A DNA stretch of 64,000 nt from Parvibacter caecicola (GTDB lineage: Bacteria; Actinomycetota; Coriobacteriia; Coriobacteriales; Eggerthellaceae), in assembly GCF_003725335.1 (NCBI RefSeq), contig NZ_QIBY01000004.1, forward strand, positions 1 to 64,000, read 5' to 3'. Position numbers and translations under genes: made by a program. Position 1 is the stretch's first letter. Every line of letters begins with the position of its first letter. Below are positions 57,171 through 64,000 of this stretch, piece by piece. The notes beneath the pieces are model-generated. The model worked only from the letters and a program-made list of their open reading frames with translations, was not told the DNA's origin and did no database searches.

Positions 57171-58625
57171 CTAGCCCATCGAGGGCACGCGGTGGGTCAC
57201 CCGGCGCATCACCGTGTAGTACACCATGCCTATTACCAGCCACACCACGCCGATGATCAGCGGCAATGCCCCCAACGACACCAGGATACCGAAGCAGATG
57301 ATGGCCCCCAGCGCCGGAAACAGCAGATGGGTGAACACCTGCCGATAGCCCCTTTCCTTGAACCAGCACAGCACTATCACGCACAGGTTCAACACCACAT
57401 AAGTGGAAAGCGCGCCGAAGTTGCCCACCTTCGCCACCATGTTCATGCCCAACGGCGCCATGATGAAAATCAGCGCCACCGAAAGCGCCAGCACGAAGAT
57501 GTTGGCCACCAGCGGCAGGTTGGTGCCCTTCTTCAACGTGCCCAGCTTGGCGGGCAAGGTGCCCTCCTTCGCCATGGAGTACAGGATGAGCGAAACGGAA
57601 GTTTGCGCCACCAGCGCCGTGAACACCCCTTGAGAGAGCGCTACCGCAATGGCGCACAGCACCGCCAGCCATGGGCCCGCCACCATCTGGGCCACCAGGT
57701 AGAAGCCGTTGTCGGGATCGCTGGCGAACACAGCACCGGTGGGGTCGATGCAGGTGGCGATGTAGCATTGGCCGGCAAACAGCACCACCAGCAAAAGCGC
57801 CATGATCATCATGGCCCGCGGCGGGCCCTTGCGCTCGTCTTTGGCCTCTTGGGTGAGGGTGGCTATGCAGCCGAAGCCCACATAGGACAGCACCGCCAGG
57901 CTAACCGCCGACATAGTGTCCGCGAAGTTGAACTTCTCCGGGTTGAAGAGCGCCATTGCGGTAAAGCCGCTGGTGGCCGGATGCTGCACGATGTAGGCGA
58001 TGCCCAGCACCATGAACAGCCCCAGGATGATTATCTCGGCCACCAGTGCCAGGCGGTTCACCACCATGGTGGTTTCCATGCCGCGCAGGCTGACCACCGC
58101 CACAAACGCCCAGAAGATGAGGCACCAGCCCCACACCGGCACCGCCGGCACAAAGCCGTTCATGGCGGTTCCGGCGATGATGAACATGAGGGTGGGCGAA
58201 ATAAGGTACTGCAGCAGCATCAGCCAGCCGGTGAGAAAGCCCATGCGGGGGCCCATGATGTGGGAGGCGTAAGTGAAGATGGAACCGGACGAGGGGAAGC
58301 GGCGAATCATGTTGCCAAAGGAGAACACCGAAAACAGCACGGCGGCGAAGCCGATGACGTAGGCCAGCGCCGGCATGCCATGGGAGCTTTGGAACACGCC
58401 GCCGTAGATGGCCATCGGGGCGATGGGCACCATGTAGATGAGCCCGTAGACCACCATGTCCATAACGGTGAGCACTGGGCGGAACTGCCCGCGCTCGGCA
58501 TTCCCCTCGCCCTTATCAGCTACGGCATTGCCAGCCGATGCCGGCATCCCAGCATCTGCCGCCGGAATCGGTTTTCCCTGCCCCGCGTTTACGGAGACAG
58601 TTGACGCATTCGCCTTCTTATCCAT
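57171..58625 (-). CDS. APC-family amino acid permease
   Basis: The 484-residue protein has a polar 45-residue N-terminus and 12 predicted membrane helices, with the APC-type first helix (VYGLIYMVPIAPMAIYG) and FTYASHIMG, and a GFGCIATLTQEAKDE segment between helices 5 and 6. It moves an amino acid across the membrane. Its position after gadB suggests glutamate, GABA or a related substrate. The ATG at 58625 is preceded by AGGTGGGG; a GTG at 58637 is also in frame. Confidence 0.88.
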   Translation of the reverse strand: MDKKANASTVSVNAGQGKPIPAADAGMPASAGNAVADKGEGNAERGQFRPVLTVMDMVVYGLIYMVPIAPMAIYGGVFQSSHGMPALAYVIGFAAVLFSVFSFGNMIRRFPSSGSIFTYASHIMGPRMGFLTGWLMLLQYLISPTLMFIIAGTAMNGFVPAVPVWGWCLIFWAFVAVVSLRGMETTMVVNRLALVAEIIILGLFMVLGIAYIVQHPATSGFTAMALFNPEKFNFADTMSAVSLAVLSYVGFGCIATLTQEAKDERKGPPRAMMIMALLLVVLFAGQCYIATCIDPTGAVFASDPDNGFYLVAQMVAGPWLAVLCAIAVALSQGVFTALVAQTSVSLILYSMAKEGTLPAKLGTLKKGTNLPLVANIFVLALSVALIFIMAPLGMNMVAKVGNFGALSTYVVLNLCVIVLCWFKERGYRQVFTHLLFPALGAIICFGILVSLGALPLIIGVVWLVIGMVYYTVMRRVTHRVPSMG

Positions 58626-58646
58626 AGTTATCCCCACCTTGCAAGA

Positions 58647-58683
58647 GGGGCCGCCCGCTTCCCAACCTTAAGCGGACGGCCCC
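58647..58683 (-). terminator. Strong hairpin between gadB and the permease
   Basis: GGGGCCGCCCGCTT (58647-58660) and AAGCGGACGGCCCC (58670-58683) pair with one mismatch. The minus-strand tail TCTTGC is poor in U, so termination may be partial, letting some transcripts read into the permease. Confidence 0.55.
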
Positions 58684-58763
58684 GAAAACTCTTCCCGTCA
58701 CCAGGAATTACTCAGAGGAACACGCCCAGGCACTTGCCCGTGCGGCTCTGTGGCCACGCCAAT

Positions 58764-60206
58764 CTAGCGGCCCGTGTGGTTGAAGCTGCCCGCTGAGATG
58801 TTTGAATCCTGAGCACCGATAACGGAGGCGTTGTCCAGATTCTTGATCTCGGCAGCCATGTCCTTCAGGAACTTGTCGGCCATGGTCATGGACAAGTCGG
58901 CGCGGGTCACGATGCGTTGGCAGGTGACCTTCTCCATGTTGGCGGGCAGCGGGTAGGCCGGCACCTGCCAACCATGCATGCGCAGACGGTCGTCCAAGTC
59001 GTACAGGGTCCACTTCTTGCCGGCGGCCGGGTCGAGGCTCCAGCAAAGAATCGGGATTTCCGTGGCCTCTTCGTACATGGTGAAGATGCCCAGCGCCTTG
59101 ATGCCTTCTACCAAGTGATGCGCCACGTCCATGGTGCGCTGCTGGATTTCCTTGTAGCCCTCGAAGCCGTTGCGCATGAACACGTAGTATTGGCCCACGA
59201 TCTGCGAAGCAGAGCGGCTGAAGTTGATGGCCATGGTGGCTTCCTGACCGCCCAGGTAGCTCACCCAGAAGATCAAATCCTCCGGCAGGGCTTCCTTGCT
59301 GCGCCACTCAATCCAACCGATGCCAGGATAAACCAGGCCGTACTTGTGGCCGGAAGTGGAGATGGACCATACATTGGGCAGACGGAAGTCCCACTCAAGG
59401 TCAGGCTCGATGAACGGGGCCACCATGCCACCAGAGGCAGCGTCCACATGGATGCGCACCGGCATATTGGTGTGCTTGTTGTACTCGGTCAGAGCGGCAT
59501 CGACGCCCTTCACATCATCGTAGCGGCCAGTATAGGTGATGCCCAAGATGCACACAACGGCAATGGTGTGATCATCAACGTACTTCATGCATTGCTCAGG
59601 GGTCATGTACAGATGGTCGGCGTCCATAGGCACTTCGCGCATCTCAATGTCCCAATAGCGGCAGAACTTCTCCCAGCAAATCTGATAACCGCTGGTGATT
59701 ACCAGGTTAGGACGATGGGACGAATAGATATCGATACCAGCGGCCTTTGCCAAAGCCTTCCAGCGGAACAGAGCCGCCAGGCCGCCCAGCATACAGGCCT
59801 CAGACGAGCCCACGGTAGAGGTGCCCATCGGCTGCTCGTTTTGATCGGCATGCCAAAGGTCTTGGATGATGCGCACGCAACGGTTCTCCAAATCGGCCGT
59901 CATTGGATACTCGTCCTTGTCGATGGCGTTCTTCTCCAGCGTGTCCTTCATCAGTTCGGTGGCCTCGGGCTCCATGTAGGTTTGCACGAAGGTGCACAGG
60001 TTCTGATGGGCGTTTCCCTCGGTGCCCAGGTATTCGCGAATCACTTCGCTGGCAATGCGGGGCTCAATGGGATCGTGGTTCAACTTAGTTTCCGGCATTT
60101 CCACATCGGTGGCGTAAGAGCCAAAGATAGGGGTGGTGTAACCGGTCTTGGAATTCATCTCCGACAGCTGTTCCGTGGAAACGAGCTTGGTATCCTTGTC
60201 AGTCAT
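58764..60206 (-). CDS. gadB: Glutamate decarboxylase
   Basis: The PLP enzyme converts glutamate to GABA and CO2 with uptake of a proton, raising cytoplasmic pH under acid stress. The 480-residue protein has the PLP lysine at 288 in STSGHKYG, Asp255 in HVDAASGG, and the substrate-pocket segment GSSEACMLGG. The tail GSFNHTGR carries a histidine three residues from the end that corresponds to the E. coli GadB residue that shuts the active site at neutral pH. GGAGATA precedes the ATG. gadC lies 122 nt upstream. Confidence 0.96.
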   Translation of the reverse strand: MTDKDTKLVSTEQLSEMNSKTGYTTPIFGSYATDVEMPETKLNHDPIEPRIASEVIREYLGTEGNAHQNLCTFVQTYMEPEATELMKDTLEKNAIDKDEYPMTADLENRCVRIIQDLWHADQNEQPMGTSTVGSSEACMLGGLAALFRWKALAKAAGIDIYSSHRPNLVITSGYQICWEKFCRYWDIEMREVPMDADHLYMTPEQCMKYVDDHTIAVVCILGITYTGRYDDVKGVDAALTEYNKHTNMPVRIHVDAASGGMVAPFIEPDLEWDFRLPNVWSISTSGHKYGLVYPGIGWIEWRSKEALPEDLIFWVSYLGGQEATMAINFSRSASQIVGQYYVFMRNGFEGYKEIQQRTMDVAHHLVEGIKALGIFTMYEEATEIPILCWSLDPAAGKKWTLYDLDDRLRMHGWQVPAYPLPANMEKVTCQRIVTRADLSMTMADKFLKDMAAEIKNLDNASVIGAQDSNISAGSFNHTGR

Positions 60207-60328
60207 TTCAAATATCTCCTTTGCTTTGTGCGACGTCGTTGCAAAGTGCGGCGTTGCGGATCGGATAATCCAAACGCTATGTGAAACGGGGCGCCTTCAA
60301 CGCTCCGTGGGCTTTCGCCTGCGGGGGC

Positions 60329-61894
60329 TTAGACCGCATGTGGAGCGCGGCTTTTACCGCCGCGCGAAGCCGCTTTGGGGCTAGAGGGTTTTTTGGAGCC
60401 ATCCCAGTGATGGCGCAGGCCATAGATGACGAACGGGATGGCCACCGAAACCGCCCAGCAAATCAGCAGCGTAATCACGTACACCGTATTTGCCTGAGGC
60501 GTAAGCTCGCTGGAAGGGAAGAACGAAACCACGAGGGCGAACAGGGTAAGCGCCAAACCGCAGCCGGCCACGATGAGCTTGCCCACTTTGCCGCCGAACA
60601 CGTTGAACACGCGCGGCAAATCGCCGTGCTTCAGCACCAGCTTGAAGTAACCCAGGAAGAACAGCACATAGCCCACCAGGTAAATGACCACCGTCAAACC
60701 CACGGCCGTCAGGTACGACACCGAGGAACTGGAGCCTCCGGACAGGGCCATGGAGCCGCACAGCACCGCGTCCCAAATGGTTACGATGATGCCTTGGATG
60801 ACAACGGTCTTGACGCTCACGCCATGTTTGTTGGTCTTGGCGAAGGAGGCCGGAAGGATGCCCTCCTTGGCGGTGTCCAGCAGAGCACGGGACGGACCCA
60901 CAATCCAGGAGGAAATCTCCGCCAACACGCCGGCAGCCAGCAGAAATGCGATGACGTACACCAGCCACCCCATGTGCAGGTGGGTATCGAACATCGCCGC
61001 GAACGAAGAGATGACGCCAACGCTCATATTGCCCTCAAGCTGGCTCAAGGGGATGGTCATGGCCACAGCCATGCCGCCCAGAGTGTCCAGCAGGATGGTG
61101 AGAACGCAGAGCACGATCATTACCAACGGATAGGTGCGGCCAGGGTTCTTCAACTCGTTCACATGGGAAGCGGACGCCTCCACGCCGGCGAAGGCCAAGA
61201 TGAACGAGGCAAAGATGACCAGGGTGCCCACCTGTGTGAAGTCGGGCACAATGGAGCCGGCGCTTAGCTGCAGCTGGGAAACGCCGCCGGTGGCCAAGTA
61301 AGCCACCAGGCCCACCATCAGCACGATGGCCGGAACCAGCACGCCACCGAAAAAGCCGATCTTAGCGATACGGGCCGTCAGCTTGGTGCCGCCCAACTGG
61401 GTAAGGGTAAGGCCCCACACGATGATGGCCACGCCGATGAACATGACCAAGGGGTTGTTGTAAAGGGCGTCCCAACCCACGATGTAGGAAAGGGCCGCCA
61501 GCACAAAGAATGCCATGGTCACAAAACCCACCGTAATTTGGAACCACTGGTAGAACAGCGCCGCGAAGCCCCAGCGCTTCCCCAGCGTATTGCCTACCCA
61601 TGCGAAAATTCCGCCCGATTCCCAGCCTTTCACAGTTGCCATCTCGGCCGCGCACAGCGCGACGGGAAGGAACCAGAAAACACCGCCGAGAACCAGGAAG
61701 AAAATTAGATGCATACCCGAAGAAGCGAAGTTCGGATACGCGTACACCGTCATTACCATTGAAGCGGTGATGGCAAAGAACCCGAAGAAGCCCAGCGTTT
61801 TCAGCGGGGATCCCGGGGCCTTGGCCGGCGTGCCTGCGGCACTCGCGGCGGGTGCCGCGGCCGTTGTCGCAGACATATCATGTGATGCGCCCAT
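60329..61894 (-). CDS. gadC: Glutamate/GABA antiporter
   Basis: Imports glutamate and exports GABA, closing the GadB acid-resistance cycle. The 521-residue APC-fold protein has 12 predicted membrane helices, with FFAITASMVMTVYAYPNFA in helix 1, WESGGIFAWVGNTLGKRWGF and FAGVEASASHVNELKNPGR. A polar C-terminal tail (about 500-521, SKKPSSPKAASRGGKSRAP) may play the plug role seen in E. coli GadC. AAGGGAGAG precedes the ATG at 61894. gadB follows after 122 nt. Confidence 0.93.
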   Translation of the reverse strand: MGASHDMSATTAAAPAASAAGTPAKAPGSPLKTLGFFGFFAITASMVMTVYAYPNFASSGMHLIFFLVLGGVFWFLPVALCAAEMATVKGWESGGIFAWVGNTLGKRWGFAALFYQWFQITVGFVTMAFFVLAALSYIVGWDALYNNPLVMFIGVAIIVWGLTLTQLGGTKLTARIAKIGFFGGVLVPAIVLMVGLVAYLATGGVSQLQLSAGSIVPDFTQVGTLVIFASFILAFAGVEASASHVNELKNPGRTYPLVMIVLCVLTILLDTLGGMAVAMTIPLSQLEGNMSVGVISSFAAMFDTHLHMGWLVYVIAFLLAAGVLAEISSWIVGPSRALLDTAKEGILPASFAKTNKHGVSVKTVVIQGIIVTIWDAVLCGSMALSGGSSSSVSYLTAVGLTVVIYLVGYVLFFLGYFKLVLKHGDLPRVFNVFGGKVGKLIVAGCGLALTLFALVVSFFPSSELTPQANTVYVITLLICWAVSVAIPFVIYGLRHHWDGSKKPSSPKAASRGGKSRAPHAV

Positions 61895-62174
61895 GATGGC
61901 TCTCCCTTCTTTCCGTGCACTGAAACTGCACGATTCAAAAGGGATCATCGGCACTTCCAGCACGGCGAATAACAATGCTGAAAGTACAGGCAAAATATGG
62001 AGGGCGAGTTACAGATGAATGGCCGTTACCGAAAACGCCCCCATGCGTTTTGCTGCCGACACTTTGGTACCCGGTGGGAACTTGCATTCGTTGATGCACT
62101 GTAAATTACCAGGTAAACGTACCCGACCTCCGCAAGGCCAGAGGCAAACCCCGCACAGACGCAAACCACTGGCC
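61895..62174. other. gadC upstream region, 280 nt
   Basis: A weak minus-strand promoter TTGCCT-N16-TATTCG lies at 61966-61993. A short palindrome TTACC-T-GGTAA lies at about 62106-62116, and GTGCA/TGCAC flanks 61915-61931. No gene or leader peptide is visible. The long, AT-richer region is compatible with several regulators acting on the acid-resistance genes. Confidence 0.35.
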
Positions 62175-62198
62175 AAACAAAAAGGGCCCGAAGGCCCT
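62175..62198 (-). terminator. Terminator of the flippase-like gene
   Basis: AGGGCC (62183-62188) and GGCCCT (62193-62198) form a 6-bp stem with a CGAA loop, followed on the minus strand by TTTTTGTTT. It lies 7 nt after the stop at 62205. Confidence 0.8.
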
Positions 62199-62204
62199 AG
62201 AGTG

Positions 62205-63356
62205 CTACTCCGCAGATTTGCAGCTCGCTGAATCGCCCGCCATGCCGTCCGGCAATGGCTGCGCCGCCGAATCGCCAGAATTCCCGGAGTCGTTCTCCGG
62301 CAGCACCTCTTCGGCCTTCGCATCGGCCACTTGCGGCTGCTTGCCCTTCTTCCCCGAGTCCTTGAACGCGCTGGTGCGCTGGATGAGAATCGCACCCACC
62401 AAAAACGGCAGCCAGAACACGATGGAGCGGTACACCAACACCGTTGCCATGGCGGTGGCCTGCGACAACTTGAACAGCGTGAAGGCCACCACCACGGCTG
62501 CCTCCACGACGCCCACCCCCTGGGGCACGAAGGAAATCATAGCGAACAGCGTTGCCACCACATAACCGCAGATAAGCGGTTCGGCCACGTCCACCCCGAA
62601 AGCCATGCCCGTGAACACGAAACAGGCAAGCTCGCAGGTGGATGCCAGAAAGGAAAACCCGAAGGCCTTGGCGGTGATCTTGGGGTTCTTCACAATCATG
62701 CTGGAAGAAGACGAGAACGAGGTCACCAGCTTGTCCGCCCAGGGGTCGATAGGGCCCTTCTTGAAACGACGGGCCACCTTGTCCACCAAGCGTTCGATGG
62801 GAGTGAGCACTTTCACCAGCCACTGGGGGCGCACTCCGCCAATCACCATGAACGTGACCAGGCCACCCACCAGCAGAACCGCCACCATGCCCAGCGCGAA
62901 CCAGCCCGGCTGCAGCCCCACGGTAAACGATAAAATGCCGAAGCCCAGCAGCATGATCATCACGAAACCACTGTCGATGGTCACCTGCATGAGGAGGGCG
63001 GCCGAAGTCGCCTGCCCCGTGGAAACGCCACGCTTCTTGGAGTCGTCCACCACCAACGTGACGCCGGCCAAATTGAACGAGGGCGCCACCGTGTTCATGA
63101 AGAAGGTGCCGAACACCAACTTAATGGCCTCGCGGAAGCGCAGCGTGGCATCCACCGATCGAAAGCAGTAAATGTAGGCGCCCCCCTGGGCCATGTACTT
63201 GCCCAACTGCAGCAACACTGCCAGCACCAGGAAAAGCGGAGTACCCTTTTGGATGGTCTCCCCCAACTCCACCAGCTGATCGCCCCGCAGGAAGATGACC
63301 GCCAGCACAATGACGATTACCACGCCGCCAAGGATTTTTTGAATGTTTCCCTTCAT
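62205..63356 (-). CDS. Lysylphosphatidylglycerol synthase-type flippase-like membrane protein
   Basis: The 383-residue protein has about eight hydrophobic segments and the hallmark SFVPQGVGVVEAAVVVAF (about 285-302) of the flippase-like domain of MprF and UPF0104 proteins. It lacks the soluble LysPG synthase domain. The C-terminal 50 residues are polar and acidic. It probably moves or senses a lipid in the cytoplasmic membrane. It lies 21 nt downstream of purH with its own terminator; a functional link to purine synthesis is unlikely. Confidence 0.85.
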   Translation of the reverse strand: MKGNIQKILGGVVIVIVLAVIFLRGDQLVELGETIQKGTPLFLVLAVLLQLGKYMAQGGAYIYCFRSVDATLRFREAIKLVFGTFFMNTVAPSFNLAGVTLVVDDSKKRGVSTGQATSAALLMQVTIDSGFVMIMLLGFGILSFTVGLQPGWFALGMVAVLLVGGLVTFMVIGGVRPQWLVKVLTPIERLVDKVARRFKKGPIDPWADKLVTSFSSSSSMIVKNPKITAKAFGFSFLASTCELACFVFTGMAFGVDVAEPLICGYVVATLFAMISFVPQGVGVVEAAVVVAFTLFKLSQATAMATVLVYRSIVFWLPFLVGAILIQRTSAFKDSGKKGKQPQVADAKAEEVLPENDSGNSGDSAAQPLPDGMAGDSASCKSAE

Positions 63357-63377
63357 GCAGGCCAGCCGTTCTTTCCC

Positions 63378-64000
63378 TTAGTGGCGGAAATGGCGATGGC
63401 CGGTGAACACCATGGCCACACCCTGCTCATCGGCGGCAGCAATAACTTCCTCATCGCGGATGGAGCCGCCCGGCTGCACCACGGCGGTTACCCCCGCCTG
63501 GGCCAGCACGTCGAACCCATCACGGAAGGGGAAGAACGCATCGGATGCGGCAACGGCCCCCTTCGCCTTTTCCCCTGCCTGTTCCACGGCGATGCGGGCG
63601 GAGTTCACGCGGTTGGGCTGGCCGCCGCCGGCCCCCACCGATGCATGGTCGCGGGCAATGAGGATGGCGTTCGATTTCACCGACTTGCACGCTTTCCAGG
63701 CGAAAATCAGCTCGTCCATCTCTTCGGCGGTAGGCTGGCGCTTGGTGGGCACCGTCCAGGCGGCAATGTCGGCCGCCTCGGCCACGGCGTCGGATTCCTG
63801 GCACAGAAGACCGCCCTCCACCGAGCGGTACTCCACTTCCCCGCCGGCCGGGTTCACGCCGCCTGTGGCCAATAGGCGGGCGTTCTTCTTGGCGGAGTAC
63901 ATCTCCAGCGCCTCCTGGCTGAACTCGGGGGCGATGATGCACTCCACGAACTGCTTGTTGTCGAAAATGGCCTGCACCACATCGCCCCCCACCGCGCGGT
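63378..64000 (-). CDS. purH: Bifunctional AICAR transformylase/IMP cyclohydrolase, C-terminal part
   Basis: Catalyses the last two steps of IMP synthesis. About 207 residues are present, and the 5' end lies beyond the right edge. Visible motifs of the transformylase domain are SVKSNAILIARDHASVGAG (split here as SVKSNAI and RDHASVGAGGGQPNRV), ASDAFFPFRDGFD and the C-terminal GHRHFRH. The stop codon at 63378 fits the normal PurH end. Confidence 0.93.
   Translation of the reverse strand, partial: RAVGGDVVQAIFDNKQFVECIIAPEFSQEALEMYSAKKNARLLATGGVNPAGGEVEYRSVEGGLLCQESDAVAEAADIAAWTVPTKRQPTAEEMDELIFAWKACKSVKSNAILIARDHASVGAGGGQPNRVNSARIAVEQAGEKAKGAVAASDAFFPFRDGFDVLAQAGVTAVVQPGGSIRDEEVIAAADEQGVAMVFTGHRHFRH

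Noticed and set aside
38702-62116. Shared TTACCTGGT near the greA promoter and in the gadC upstream region as a common operator
   Set aside because: Only 9 nt are shared and the palindrome is complete only at gadC; probably chance.
1-64000. CRISPR array
   Set aside because: No set of regularly spaced identical repeats was found anywhere in the window.

Overview
The window is high-GC DNA from an actinobacterium. Gene content and order (split archaeal-type glutamate synthase, two U32 peptidase-family proteins, MetH with a separate activation protein, clpC next to ispD-ispF-cysS, GadB/GadC) fit a gut member of the Coriobacteriia, most likely Eggerthellaceae. This is inference from gene content; no 16S sequence is inside the window. 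Most genes lie on the minus strand.

Layout. 1-265: promoter and leader of what looks like an rRNA operon running off the left edge. 477-10680: tyrS, a U32 protein, a lipoprotein, a class A penicillin-binding protein, and argG-argH behind a candidate arginine leader peptide. 10785-17065: an SlyD-type FKBP isomerase, then a five-gene overlapping operon for a split, ferredoxin-containing glutamate synthase. 17067-27201: an EF-G paralogue, tRNA-Ala(GGC), an Mrp/ApbC ATPase, a metF - metH-activation - metH operon and a second U32 protein. 27365-41128: a TetR regulator convergent with an ABC exporter, ispD-ispF-cysS, clpC with a CIRCE-like operator, a LysRS with a C-terminal tRNA-binding domain, greA, tatA, a methyltransferase and a GIY-YIG/AlkD-like fusion.

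41203-56780 is an accessory island. It holds three XRE regulators with membrane helices, a TetR-flavodoxin-membrane protein-HEAT operon with a perfect operator palindrome, a truncated zinc-ribbon amidoligase-like gene, a Y-family polymerase gene broken by an in-frame TAG just before its C-terminus, an unknown membrane/coiled-coil gene pair, and two apparently identical IS3-family elements in the same orientation. The two IS copies bracket about 3.2 kb with an AbiEi/AbiEii toxin-antitoxin pair and small genes typical of conjugative elements. No integrase, relaxase or attachment repeats are visible, so the island looks like a decayed or rearranged mobile element.

56928-64000 returns to core-type genes: tRNA-Pro(CGG), an APC permease, glutamate decarboxylase and glutamate/GABA antiporter (acid resistance), a flippase-like membrane protein and the 3' part of purH.

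Intergenic spaces carry several long hairpins of about 106-112 nt. Three share a GCGTAC...GTACGC core. They sit just downstream of genes or between convergent genes and probably act as terminators or are a dispersed repeat family.
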